NCBI GenBank assembly: GCA_033816765.1
Contig: CM066289.1
Coordinates: 1,364,001-1,428,000 of the forward strand
Direction of reading: 5' to 3'
DNA from: Nothopassalora personata
Lineage: Eukaryota; Ascomycota; Dothideomycetes; Mycosphaerellales; Mycosphaerellaceae
Length of the DNA: 64,000 nucleotides
Positions 1 to 9,915 of the stretch are shown in pieces. Below the pieces are notes generated by a model. The model worked only from the letters and a program-made list of their open reading frames with translations. It was not told the DNA's origin and searched no databases. Numbering within the stretch: the stretch's first letter is position 1; each line of letters begins with the position of its first letter. The translations under genes were made by a program, and so were the position numbers.

Positions 1-304
1 TATTGATCATTCCACGCTCAGGTGGTGACAAACTCTTCCGCTTTGCCAGGCTTCCTGCTCTTCCGGCCTTTTCCCTTGCATCCAGACTTCAAGACTTTCT
101 AGCATACGTCTCGCTTGCAGCTGGCGACCAGGTTCTTCCTGCGAGGCGTTTGCGCTTTTCCACAGACGCGAAGCTTGTCTTGGCCGATCTCCTTGCGGAC
201 GGCTGCTGGAAGCTGTTGAACAGCACATAAGCATGGCCGTCCTCTTCGACTTCGTGTACTCGTCTCCACGGGCTTTACGACCGATTCGTACGTCGTAGGC
301 ATCT
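1..304. other. Window edge, no supported gene
   Basis: Both strands stay open for about 75 codons here, but neither frame looks like a known protein. The stretch lies just downstream of the stop of the minus-strand gene ending at 305, so 3' untranslated sequence of that gene is the simplest reading. A further 3' exon of that gene cannot be excluded. Confidence 0.4.
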
Positions 305-1403
305 TCATTCGGGTGTCATAGAGATCTCGTTCACCGAGACCGTCGGCGCTGTTTTGAGAACAGCATTCAGGCTTTGCGTTGACCCAGGGAGCAAGCCGTT
401 TTCCACGGAAGGCTGTAGCCGCTGCCAGCAAGTTTTGAGCATGTCTTCCATCCACTGCTCCTCTTCGATCTGCACCTTCATCTGGCGTTTCGCCATTTTG
501 CTGCGCTTGATTTTGATCCCTGGAGTGCCGCCACACGGTCTCATCACTGGGCTTGCCGGTGACGAAGCTTCCGGACTCGAAGGATCGGGCGTTGATGCTT
601 CAGAGAGCAGAACGTCCAGCTCCAGGCATTGATGAATAAGCTCTTCGATACCATCGCGGGTGGCAGCCGCCTTCGGCTGCATAAGCTCAAAGTAGTCCTC
701 GCCGTACAGCTTATCTGCTTCAACCGCTCGCTCCAATGTGTCCAGGAAGAACATGAAGCTTGGCAATGTAGGTCCCTCGATCGTGAAGGGGTAGTGCACA
801 TCACTTAGTAGGCAGGCGGCGTAAAGCAGTCTGATCGAGAATTCAGAGTCCAGGGAGTGATCGATAACGCAGGCAGGGCATCCTCGTGTGTAACACCAGT
901 CTCGCTCCTTCTCATACGACAGAAAGCATTGCAGCCAGACGAAGGCGCTGCGTGACTGACCAGTGAAGGCGTACTCCAGGTCCTCCAACTTCGTGGCGTG
1001 GGTGGCCGCCGCGGCGACGCCACAAGCCTTATCAAAGAGCTCTACCACGGGTACGAGAAGCGCGTGCAGGACATCGCGCACGATCAACCAGCGCTCCGGG
1101 TTCTCTACATGCGCCGGAGTGTGTGTGTCGCAAAGTCTGGAGAAAGAGCTCATTAGTGAAGGAAACTGAAGTTGTGGGTAAGATATGGACCTACTCGTAT
1201 GTGTAATGCTCGGTAAGGTGTTGTCTTAAGATCGTGAAGCCGTCTGACTGGTTGAGCGTGTCGACATCGTGGACCTTCAGTACGAATGGAGAAGCATTCT
1301 GAACCGTGCTCGGAAGGGTTGCGATAGGCATCTCGTCGGTGGTACACTTTTCTCCAGAGCACCATGTCGGTGACGGTACGTTGAAGTCCACTGTTCGCGA
1401 CAT
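305..1403 (-). CDS. Uncharacterised fungal protein, two exons
   Basis: I do not recognise this protein. The preferred model joins exon 1 (1195-1403) to exon 2 (305-1136) through a 58-nt intron with donor GTAGGT, a CACTAAT-like branch point and acceptor CCAG, giving 346 aa. Frame continuity across the junction (TYE/LCDTH) supports it. A simpler alternative is a single exon starting at the ATG at 1153 (282 aa). The body is rich in Leu, Ala and Cys, with a central segment holding RGCPACVIDH, and looks helical. The C-terminal third is Ser/Pro-rich followed by a basic stretch (IKIKRSKMAKRQ), possibly a nuclear localisation signal. No DNA-binding or catalytic motif is visible. Probably restricted to related moulds (inference). 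Confidence 0.55.
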
Positions 1404-2664
1404 CCCTTTAGTGTCGATTGTTCGGGGACGTCTTTGTTTTGGTTTGTCCTCAACTCATCGGTCCTTCTAGCAAGTTCATAATAGTCTAGCATCGAAAGAT
1501 GACAGTTGCAGTCGGCGGTACTCCTGGTAATATTGTGGGCAGTAAGTTGCAGTCTCCGCTGAGAGAGGTCTCACGACGACCAGGAAAAGGCGAGGGCAAG
1601 CAGGTTTAGCAGCGAGCAGTGGCGGCCAGATGCGAGATAACCGCGAGCGCTACGAGAAGTCACAAGCAATCGAGAGCTCTACTTACCCACTCGTGCCACT
1701 TTGGTCGAAAGCGGCACTAATGTGGACTGTCCACCCACGGTCGACGCAGGAACGCGTTGGAGTACGCCGTGGCTAACTAGGATTGTGTGGCTACAGTAAA
1801 AAGCGGTAGCATGTCCCTTGCCCCACACCAGGCAAAGGGCCATTCACTCCGGAATCTGACTGGGCTTTGCGAGCAACAGCTCGTTACAACAACGGTAACT
1901 CGAAACAGTCACTAGTGCAAATTACTCGCAAGGCCTCGTTGCCTCAGAGAAAGTCTTCAAAAGTTGTTTTACTAAGCGAACGTACGCAGTCACGATTGAG
2001 GTTCCTCGATTCGTGATGATGGCCCTTTGCTTTGTGCGGCGCGGGCATGTGAAAGGCGTCAGATCAGCTGCGTACGTACGCGTGGAGGCACCGCGAGAGA
2101 CCTCCCCCCGGCAGAATCGATGACGGGCGAACTGAAAAAGCATGTCGGCTTGCAGAGGCCACTGTCGAGGCGCTTTTTCGGAGCAATGTTCTTCGCGTTC
2201 TCTGAAGGCAGAACTAAAGCGGTGATCCGGAGATGCATATGCAGAGTCTGTTCGATCGCGGTCTGGCCAATGAATGCCTGTACAAAGCGCAGTCGTCGCA
2301 TTCATTATGTTGTCGTGGTGTTTTTGCCTGTGCAAATTCTGAGGAGGAGCTCTGCTCTGCTGTCAGCAACGAAGGTCAGCATGCGAACCCTGCCTGGCAT
2401 CGCCATTAGCCGAGCGGCATCTGAGCATGTGCCGACATGACTTGGCCCTACTCTCACTACCAGGACCGTAGCGGAAGTTGTGTCCTGACAAGTCCTACCT
2501 TCGACCAGGCATACGCTTGTGGCACGACCGTTCGGGAGATGAAGACGCCGGGCCCACGGCTCGTCTGGGTCAATGTCAGCAACGAGAGTCAGCGACCGCC
2601 ACGAGTAACAGTCTCCGCCGCAGACAACGCATCCTCATGACCATCCACGCTCCTTCTATCTGTG

Positions 2665-2675
2665 CCCCCCCCCCC
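2665..2675. repeat. Poly-C run (11 nt)
   Basis: Eleven consecutive C residues in non-coding sequence. Prone to length change and to sequencing error; no function inferred. Confidence 0.9.
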
Positions 2676-3281
2676 GCACCGTGGGATCGGGGACATATCA
2701 GAGACAGTACGGCATTTCCCAGACGATGGTGTATCTGATACCGGCAAGCCGATCACACAATCTGCACATGCTGCACATGCGCCGCGGCAGCCCATCTAAA
2801 CTCTCGATAGTGACCGTCTCCTCAGATTCCACATCTAGACTTGGGACCGCACGACGTCGACTTGACTACAGATCCTCCACAAACACTCTCCAGCTTTTCC
2901 CCGGTGCTAAGCAACGAGCCCTCCGAGAACTCCCGTGTCCAATATTCGAGATTCAGCCACTATGCGGACCGCTAGAGAAGACTCGCGTCGGCGACTGCTC
3001 AATCCGCTGACCGCTTTCTCCGTCCTTGATTTGGGGTTCAGTGTAGATGTTCCGCCTTTCGCAGACTTCACTGTGTCCTCATGATCTATAGCGAATACGC
3101 GTTGGCGTGATGGTCTGGGGTTGCAGTGGTCTCGTTCTCGTGAGGTGCGACTGCAGGTCATCCATCAGCCAACTAAGCACAGCCTCGGCCTTTCGTGTCA
3201 TTGCTGAGGCAGAGAAGCATGTAATGCTGAGGTACTATTAGTATTACACTATGTACTGTGTCGCGACTGATGGTTTAATGC

Positions 3282-3325
3282 GCTGTCTATGTAATGCTTG
3301 TCTATGCAACGCTTGTCTATGCAAG
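3282..3325. repeat. Three imperfect 15-bp tandem units
   Basis: The unit GCTTGTCTATGCAAC occurs as a diverged copy at 3282-3295 and two near-identical copies at 3296-3310 and 3311-3325. It lies about 180 bp beyond the 3' end of the Rab gene, which ends at 3502. A small minisatellite with no evident role. Confidence 0.8.
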
Positions 3326-3501
3326 CGAGTGATGTTGGGTATCTCTGTAACAAGCTCATAAGATCAAACAGCTGTACACCTCAAGAGGCCCAATCATTAT
3401 GTCCTTTCTTGCTCCAGAACGCCTCGCTATCCCTTGCCGTCAAATCACACATGGTGAACCTCATGCCACGCCCAAACACTCGAATCACATGCCGAGCATG
3501 A

Positions 3502-4506
3502 TCAGCAGCATCCTCGCCGGCCACCACTCGAGCTCCGAGGTCGACCAATCTTGAACACATCTGACCAGCCAGCACCTCTCCGTCTCCGTCCCAAACCGCC
3601 ACCATAGCCATCCGATGTCAAGCCGCCAGACTTGATACTCGAGCCTCCATCGTCGTACCTGTAGTAGTCCGCATCTCCATACTGAATCCCACTCATAGGA
3701 TCATCCGGATCGATCTCGCCCAGCTCAATCTTTGTCAAAATCGAGCTCGCAAGTTTGTTGAACACCTCATCCACTCCCTCCCCAGTCAACGCGGAAACCT
3801 CCATAGCTGCTGGTATATGATTCTGACTCGCCCAATTCGCAGCCGTCGTCGCATTAACCGCTCTCCCCTCACGATTGACAGTAGCTCTCTGCTGACTCCC
3901 CAACCCTATCCCCATCATACTCGTCCGATTCAAATTCCCACTGAAACTGCTATCATCGTCCAATAAGCTCCCCACAGGCTGGATCCCTACCTGCTGCTGC
4001 TCTTCCGCCAACACAGCTGTCGCCGGGTCTAAAAGGTCCTTCTTATTCCCCGCCAGCACCACAGTAAGATTCCTGCTTCCCAAGCTCCTCGCATCTCCCA
4101 AGAACGTCCCTAAGCCGCGAAACGACTCCCCATTACACACATCATAAACTAGCACCGCCCCCGCAGCACCTCTATAATAACTCCGACTCACGCTCCTGAA
4201 GCGCTCCGTCCCCGCCGTGTCCCAAAGCTGCAATTTCACCCTTTTCCGCCTCCCTCCTTCGGGTCCAACTTTTACTATCTTCGATGCAAACTCGACGCCG
4301 ATGGTTTGGGAGGAAAGGACGCGCCAGTCGTTTTTCACAAAGCGGTGGAGGATGCAGGATTTGCCGCAGCCGGAGGGACCCAGGAGGATGATTTTCGCGA
4401 GGTAGTCGTACATGCTGCCCATTTCTTGGGGTGCGGGGATGTCATTGTCGCGGTTGCTGGGGGTGGTGAGGGAAGAGGTGGTGGAGGTTGCGCGTTTGCG
4501 GGGCAT
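3502..4506 (-). CDS. Rab-family small GTPase, Rab4-like
   Basis: Membrane-trafficking GTPase of the Rab family, 334 aa, one exon. Visible motifs: P-loop GPSGCGKS at 43-50, switch I Thr in TIGVEF near 68, WDTAGTERF at 95-103, GNKKDL at 153-158 and SAL at 238-240. It ends in Cys-Cys, the double geranylgeranylation signal, so it should cycle on endosomal or Golgi-type membranes. Closest by eye to the fungal Rab4/Ypt4 group; the subfamily is inference. It is long for a Rab (usually 200-220 aa). The excess comes from a 28-residue leader, an insertion of about 50 residues after the NKKD motif (roughly 165-220), and a Gly/Ser/Arg-rich tail before the Cys pair. Confidence 0.9.
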   Translation of the reverse strand: MPRKRATSTTSSLTTPSNRDNDIPAPQEMGSMYDYLAKIILLGPSGCGKSCILHRFVKNDWRVLSSQTIGVEFASKIVKVGPEGGRRKRVKLQLWDTAGTERFRSVSRSYYRGAAGAVLVYDVCNGESFRGLGTFLGDARSLGSRNLTVVLAGNKKDLLDPATAVLAEEQQQVGIQPVGSLLDDDSSFSGNLNRTSMMGIGLGSQQRATVNREGRAVNATTAANWASQNHIPAAMEVSALTGEGVDEVFNKLASSILTKIELGEIDPDDPMSGIQYGDADYYRYDDGGSSIKSGGLTSDGYGGGLGRRRRGAGWSDVFKIGRPRSSSGGRRGCC

Positions 4507-4913
4507 TATAATGTTGTGTGGATGTACTGTTTGGCCGGGTGTCTGCCGTTGTTGAAGATGATGTCTAAGATCTTTCTTATCGCTGGTGGCTAAGCTTGGA
4601 GCAGGTGATTCGAGCGAGCATCACGACCGGTTGCGAGTGGAGTAACGTCATCTTGGCGCGCGTGAGCAACATCGATCACATGCAAGAACGTGGGATCAGG
4701 GTTTCGACAGACGAGGAACGTGGTGTGAGAAATATTGATGGTATTGTGCGTCTGTGCCAACTCCTGTTCATAGGTGCATCCTGTCCATGCCATAATATAC
4801 CTTCCTGGCTTCCTTGAACCTCAATCGCTAATGCTGGGTATCAACCGGCTTTCAAGCCTTTTCCATCGTTCTCTGTCCTTTTCCCAAACTCCGTCGCTGA
4901 AACAAGTCTATAC
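4507..4913. other. Intergenic, upstream of the Rab gene
   Basis: Contains the promoter side of the Rab gene (minus strand) and the 3' flank of the PAF-acetylhydrolase gene. No gene or clear regulatory motif seen. Confidence 0.5.
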
Positions 4914-6740
4914 CTATAATGGTTCTAGTTGTAGATCTTTCTCCATCCCTTTTATTGATGGCGACTTCTGTGCTAACCTGGCCTCTGTCATTTGACCCAT
5001 CGTCATGCCGTCTCGTGGTGATGTGATGTTCTTTCCAGTCGCTGAAATGACAGACAACTTCCTGGTAAGAGTCGCTGCCGCATGTGCATCGCTGGGTTCA
5101 TCGTCGTCTACTGGGACACGGACCCATCTCCTGATGTCTGCCTCCTTGTCCAGTATCTCATCATCTGGCTCTCCTGCAACCTCAATTCCAGACTCTCTGA
5201 GCACCTGCACCATCGCGCGATTGTTCAGTTCCATGATACGTCCTGGTTCTTCGGCCTTCGTGATTCGCTTTGCTATCCACGGGAATAGAAGGCCGAAATC
5301 TGACTGGTTGAAATGCTGACTCTTTTGCACATACCACATGTGCGTACCTTCCCGTCTCTGCTGAGTGTTGCTGTCTTGTAGACTAGGCTTGGTTCCAGAA
5401 GCACGACCTCTGGGCACTGATGTCGCGTCTGAAGGTGTGGTCAGGCCGCTCGCTCTGCTGCGCTTGCGTGATAGTGCTGGCAGTGGTGAGCGTGAGCGCT
5501 GAGACACATATCCGGAATCTCTCGAGGGCGAGTCGTCACGTAGACGTGCCCATTCCGGTAGTAGTTTGCCAGGCGCTCTAGACAACCGTGGTGCTGTCGA
5601 TGGTCTCCTAGATATTGATGGCGGAGCGACAATGTGCTTGTTGATGTTTGTGTTGTCTTGCCAGTTGAAGAAAGCCTCCGACAGAATCGATACTACGTTC
5701 GAGCCATTTGGTCCTCCTGCAGCATACGATGGAAGTGGCTTGTCCCAAAGGTATGCCTGGTCTGGCGACTTCAATGGCAATCCCCACATGTCCAGCAGAA
5801 GCATCGGCGAATCCGACGTGATCTGAGAAGCCACAGCAGCATCTGTGTTGGGTCTGATAAGTGGGTTACCTGCGTGCGCTGGTCTGTCCGGGTGGTAGTA
5901 TATGCTCTTGACCAGCTGCACTTGCGTAGCTGCACCAAAAGAATGGCCTGCCCATGTAACTTTACCCTCCCGGTGGATATCCAGCATTCCGTCAAATTGC
6001 CAAAGCACTTCTACCCGCTCCTGTTTCTTCGTGCTTGAGTTGATGTCAAGATTATCAACTTTCTGACCAGCGTCAATCTTCACCAGTGCTTCGTACGCCA
6101 TGCTAATCTCCCATAGCCGTATTCGCAGCTGCTTGTCTCTTGCTTCGTATACCTCCGGACTTGGCTCGTGACTAATCTTGATCGGGTCCACGATGTGCGC
6201 CTCAGTGTTAGAAGTTTCGCGCACATATTGTATTGGACTACTCCCGTCTCTGTGGTCCAGCGCTATGACGATCATTCCATTACTAGCCAGATCACCGCAC
6301 ACGTAGCTGTACGCGTTCCTGCTGCCTGCCAGGCCATGGCTGAACATTGTCACTGGCCATCGTCCGGAGCTGGTCGGCGGGTCCAGGAGCTTAGCATTCC
6401 GGTGCGCTGGCAGGTTGATGTAATACAGCTGCTGCGGCATGAAAGATATGAGGTTGGCGATTCTCATGGACTTGACGCCAATGAAGTTTGCGAACGCGCG
6501 TATCGTTGCCCTCTGTGGTTGCGGAATCCACCGGACTGGTCGGTCTGCGTCACCAGGGCTTGGTTTCACACAGGGGTAGAATATGCGAAAGGCGATGGTG
6601 GGCGCTGCTCCTTCCGGTGCTTCGGAGGGCGAATGCAGGTCGGCGGCGGGTGTCTCGACATCGACAGTGCCCACATCGAAGGGTCCATTGTACTGCGGGA
6701 AGGAAACGATCGGGTTCCAGCCCGACAGTAGGGAAGACAT
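4914..6740 (-). CDS. PAF-acetylhydrolase-like alpha/beta-hydrolase
   Basis: Serine esterase of the platelet-activating-factor acetylhydrolase (plasma/type II) family, which hydrolyses short or oxidised sn-2 acyl groups of phospholipids. 608 aa in one exon; the start is the ATG at 6740, since the open frame above it lacks an ATG. The nucleophile motif GHSFG is at 265-269, the oxyanion-side motif FSHGLAG at 133-139, a candidate catalytic Asp at 317 (LLLDMWG) and a candidate His at 476 (SQHFNQSDF). Between Asp and His lies about 85 residues of low-complexity Ser/Arg/Pro sequence (roughly 375-460), typical of the long fungal members. No clear signal peptide, so probably intracellular. The family is clear; the substrate is not. 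Confidence 0.88.
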   Translation of the reverse strand: MSSLLSGWNPIVSFPQYNGPFDVGTVDVETPAADLHSPSEAPEGAAPTIAFRIFYPCVKPSPGDADRPVRWIPQPQRATIRAFANFIGVKSMRIANLISFMPQQLYYINLPAHRNAKLLDPPTSSGRWPVTMFSHGLAGSRNAYSYVCGDLASNGMIVIALDHRDGSSPIQYVRETSNTEAHIVDPIKISHEPSPEVYEARDKQLRIRLWEISMAYEALVKIDAGQKVDNLDINSSTKKQERVEVLWQFDGMLDIHREGKVTWAGHSFGAATQVQLVKSIYYHPDRPAHAGNPLIRPNTDAAVASQITSDSPMLLLDMWGLPLKSPDQAYLWDKPLPSYAAGGPNGSNVVSILSEAFFNWQDNTNINKHIVAPPSISRRPSTAPRLSRAPGKLLPEWARLRDDSPSRDSGYVSQRSRSPLPALSRKRSRASGLTTPSDATSVPRGRASGTKPSLQDSNTQQRREGTHMWYVQKSQHFNQSDFGLLFPWIAKRITKAEEPGRIMELNNRAMVQVLRESGIEVAGEPDDEILDKEADIRRWVRVPVDDDEPSDAHAAATLTRKLSVISATGKNITSPRDGMTMGQMTEARLAQKSPSIKGMEKDLQLEPL

Positions 6741-7214
6741 CGAGATGAGGAGGAATAGTGGTGGCAAGACGGCAAGAGCGGCAAGGTCTTCAGCTTTCTG
6801 TCGACCTTTGGACTTGAGCTTGCTCAGGAGAAGCGTAGACTATTGGCCGTCGTCACTGCGCAGCGCCAAGTGCTCGCGTCGTAGTGAGCGAGCCAGAGTG
6901 TCAGAGTCGAAGGTGGTTGCGGGTGGGCGTGGGCGTGATGGTAGGCAGCAAATATAAGAAAAGTAGTTCCATTCGAAAATGCCCGCGTGCCTGATGGTGC
7001 CTCTTAGTGCCTCAGGTTCCGGAGCTAACACGTCAGACGTGAAAGCCGCAGGCAGCGGCTCGGCTGTGTGCAAGCAGATCTTACTCAATGTCCTTGCACT
7101 GCGAACGATTTGGTTTCTGTGCGTTCCAAGCCATCGACCTGAACAAAGATGGCACGGTAGCAGCACGCGGGACAACATTCATTTCACATAAAGCTGCTAC
7201 ATACCTCCAGACGC
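6741..7214. other. Intergenic, no supported gene
   Basis: Upstream sequence of the PAF-acetylhydrolase gene and 3' flank of the GH115 pseudogene. A 112-codon minus-strand frame (6840-7178) starts with ATG but shows no family resemblance, and I do not call it. Confidence 0.45.
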
Positions 7215-8493
7215 CTACATGACTCTGGAACTCCCCGGCGACCCCAAATAACTCTTCCTAATCCCGCCAAGACCAATCCAGGCAGTATTTAACACCAACC
7301 CCGGCTCAAGCGCTCACACTCGCAACACATGTTCACCTGGTCCACTATATGTGAAGTTCGACGTAGTCTTCCAAGCACTATCTGCCAAAGCCGTCAACCA
7401 CCCAACAGGATTTGCTCCAGCTGGTTGGTCGATGACTGGCTGGACTGTCTTGACCTCGCTCATTGTTGGTGTTCCATCGCCAGGGTCCATCTCCCAAGAC
7501 GTTACACTCTTTGGTAGCGCGCATCAGCGGCTCTGTATGGATGTGCCTATGACAGTGCCATACTCGTCAGCTAAGGCTTGGGTGCGCCAATCGTCGAAAG
7601 TGAACATGCTGTTCAATTGCGCTGGCCCGAGATGGTTTGCACGTAGTCTGAGCAGCAGCTCGAAGACGGTGTGATGGAGGTCTGCATCGAAGCCCGGTCC
7701 CCAGTTTTATGGCGGGAATTTGTTATCTATGTAGGCTGTCACAGCTGGACCTTCGTCATTGATAAAGAAGCCACGGTACTTGACGGAGGGCGAGTTCGTC
7801 ACCGCAGTAACATCGGAAGCATAGATGCTATTGTGTTTGTGCGGCAGCGTACCTGCCCGGTAGTGCCAATGGGATACGCCGATCTGCTCAGATATGCTGT
7901 AGAGACCATATATCGTGCGTCGACGATCAGAACCTCGTCACTGTCAGTGTTGGGCAAGACTCAGCATCCTCGATGCATACTTCCCAGCAACGACCATGCT
8001 CGATCCACATCCGGCATGGGATCCGTCAATAGCATGGAAATATCCGCTTCCCAGTTGCATTCATCGCCTTGATATCAATCTTGCCTTCCGCAATCAACTG
8101 GTCAATGACTGCTGAGCGGACAATGGTACCAGCAATGATAGTGCCATCATATACACTGCCATTGCTGGCTGAAGCGACGGATTTCCGACCAGTGTCGTTC
8201 TTGATCATGATCGTGTTCTTGGCCGTGTTGTCGTCCCCGAGCAACAATACTGAGCCATGACTACCTGTGACTCGCCCAAGGTCCGCTGCAAGATTTTTAA
8301 CGACTCTCAGGACGGCAGGGTAGTCAGCCTTGTCAGTGATGAATTGTACAAAGATTCCATTTTCCATCGAAGTGGACAGTAGCTCTCTGATCAATTCCAG
8401 ATATTGGGATAACGAAAGTGGTGAGGGCGAATAGCCTGCGGAGTAGTGTAGGAGCGTACATATCGAAACGCCGAGCATTCGACGACTCACCAT
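7215..8493 (-). pseudogene. GH115 xylan alpha-glucuronidase, broken remnant
   Basis: Decayed copy of a glycoside hydrolase family 115 alpha-1,2-glucuronidase, normally a secreted enzyme of roughly 1000 residues that removes glucuronic acid from xylan. Reading the minus strand, the pieces are: an N-terminal segment 8493-8026 (DKADYPAVLRVVKNLAADLG, GTIIAGTIVRSAVIDQL) that runs into a stop; after a frameshift, 7922-7707 (IYGLYSISEQIGV, SVKYRGFFINDE), ended by an in-frame TAA at 7707-7709; the same frame continuing (FELLLRLRAN, ADEYGTVIGTS) to a TGA at 7524-7526; a shifted piece at about 7536-7457 (EPLMRATKE); then a direct jump to the C-terminus, about 7465-7215 (NPVGWLTALADSAW, GLGGIRKSYLGSP), with another TGA at 7314-7316. 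The middle, including the catalytic core, is absent. Identification is from remembered family motifs, all in the correct order. Confidence 0.85.
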
Positions 8494-8907
8494 CAATCGC
8501 CAAATCCTGCCTTTCATGTCGATACGTATACTATAGTGACATGCATACACTTCCCGGCTAAAGAAAATGAGGGCAGACATGCTGAGCTGTTTTAGATGAA
8601 TGCCATGCTGCGTTGGCCCGAGTCCAAGAAAATTAGGCAGGTCATCAGTGAAGGCGGCTCTCTGTAGGCAGACGAATCAATGACTGTGGGCTAAAGAGCA
8701 TGTCGACGATGTCACCGCGATGATGTGGATGTGTAGAAATATTAGAGATGGAGGATGAGGAGCAGCGCATGAGGTTGGAGAAGGCGGTCCAATTGAGATC
8801 TTGGCGTGGTCGATCGGTCTTGCTCCCGGCTGAAATCGATCGCAACTTTCTTCCACGATCCTGACTTCACCCGTCAGCAATATCAAGCACCACAGACCTC
8901 GGCAACA
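8494..8907. other. Intergenic between GH115 remnant and UPF0390 gene
   Basis: Former 5' side of the GH115 gene and promoter/leader of the small basic gene starting at 8908. The 60 nt before that ATG contain CAGCAATAT and CAACA-type leader sequence. No other gene seen. Confidence 0.5.
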
Positions 8908-9159
8908 ATGGCACAAGGTCAGCTGAAGAAGACAAAGGCACCGGCCACAAAGATCACACAGCGCAAGCAGACCGGCTCCCGCGTCATCAAGCCGAAGAAG
9001 GCGTCTCTCGTCAAGCAGAACAACATGAAGAAGAAGCATTCCGCGGGACTGGTCGCGGCAACGGAGAAGTCGTTGGCAGGCAAGGCTGGACATCTCGAGA
9101 TCCTGCACGGCGGAAAGAAGGATAAGAAGCTGGAGAAGGCAAAGGAGGGGAAGAAGTGA
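8908..9159 (+). CDS. UPF0390 / DUF2462 small nuclear-type protein
   Basis: Very basic 83-residue protein of the UPF0390 family (Leydig cell tumour 10-kDa protein homologues), small nuclear or nucleolar proteins of unclear biochemical role. The start is the ATG at 8908 in context CAACAATGG; the open frame extends upstream but without family similarity. Characteristic features are the MAQGQLKKTK opening, the central SRVIKPKKA motif, a run of Lys (NNMKKKHS) and the Lys-rich end (GGKKDKKLEKAKEGKK). Lys makes up roughly a third of the chain. One exon. The family call is fairly sure; the function is not. Confidence 0.82.
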   Translation: MAQGQLKKTKAPATKITQRKQTGSRVIKPKKASLVKQNNMKKKHSAGLVAATEKSLAGKAGHLEILHGGKKDKKLEKAKEGKK

Positions 9160-9627
9160 AGGTCGAGTGAAGACAGAATAACATACCCCACGAAGAAGTC
9201 TACATTGTCAAACCGGATATCGTGAACGCTGGTAATAATCTTGCTTCACGCAGTTGGGCAAATACTTGCACTTAGCAGGGTGCATCGTCCTGATATCATG
9301 CATAGCAGATGAGTGCAGGACATCGGGCTTGGAGGAGGAGGCGACCAGCAAACTTAGGGCATCATTGAGCGAGAACACGCAACCCGAGATCCACGCTGCC
9401 AACTTCGAGGATGTCGAAGGTGAAGAATTGGAAGCCACTATCAGAGCAGGGAGGTTCGGGACGGTGCTGTGCTTTCCAGAAGCCTGAACTCGACACAATC
9501 CTTCCTACAGCTGTTAGCTGCAGACCACAAGCAAGAAACCACATTAGATCAGCAACCTGCTGCGCCGTGGAGCGATTGCTGTTGAGCCCGGGGGAGTTGC
9601 GACTGATCAGTAATCAGCTCATGAGAT

Positions 9628-9665
9628 AGTATGCACAGTAAGCAAAGGGCCCTTCTGTGCATACT
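9628..9665. repeat. 11-bp perfect inverted repeat, 16-nt loop
   Basis: AGTATGCACAG (9628-9638) is the exact reverse complement of CTGTGCATACT (9655-9665). The loop itself ends in the palindrome AAGGGCCCTT (9645-9654). It lies about 250 bp before the NmrA-like start codon; it could be a binding site for a dimeric factor, a hairpin, or chance. Confidence 0.75.
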
Positions 9666-9804
9666 GTTGTGCCACTCCGGAATTACCCTTTACAGACAAT
9701 GCAGGGGTTCAGCTTCACTTTCCATTCATATCAATGGTGCACACTGTCGGTAGATGAGTTTGCTTAGAAATAAGCACAGTGCTGCTGCGTTCTGCCGCGG
9801 AGGG

Positions 9805-9811
9805 TATATAA
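9805..9811 (+). promoter_or_regulatory. TATA box of the NmrA-like gene
   Basis: TATATAA inside GGGTATATAAAGGG, 105 bp before the ATG at 9916. Spacing and match fit a core promoter. A canonical TATA box in a fungal gene often goes with inducible expression (general knowledge, not shown here). Confidence 0.6.
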
Positions 9812-9915
9812 AGGGCACCGCAACCGTCGGGCTTCGTATGCATCCTCTCTAAGCTTCTGTACTCTGCGACAAACTCATACGGTCGTCCTGATAGCAATCA
9901 CTTGCTCTCATCACA

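Larger units (their letters stand above)
1404..3501. other. 2.1-kb stretch without a supported gene
   Basis: All frames are broken by stops at ordinary intervals and no translated stretch resembles a protein family. It holds an 11-nt C run (2665-2675) and three imperfect 15-bp tandem units (3282-3325). I see no terminal inverted repeats or transposase remnants. Confidence 0.5.
9160..9915. other. Intergenic with stem-loop and TATA box
   Basis: No coding sequence supported: two frames of about 77-96 codons overlap on opposite strands with no family resemblance. The stretch holds an 11-bp inverted repeat (9628-9665) and the TATA box of the NmrA-like gene (9805-9811). Confidence 0.5.

Noticed and set aside
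6168..6731. 187-codon plus-strand frame
   Set aside because: Antisense shadow of the PAF-acetylhydrolase gene, whose minus-strand frame carries the complete catalytic motifs.
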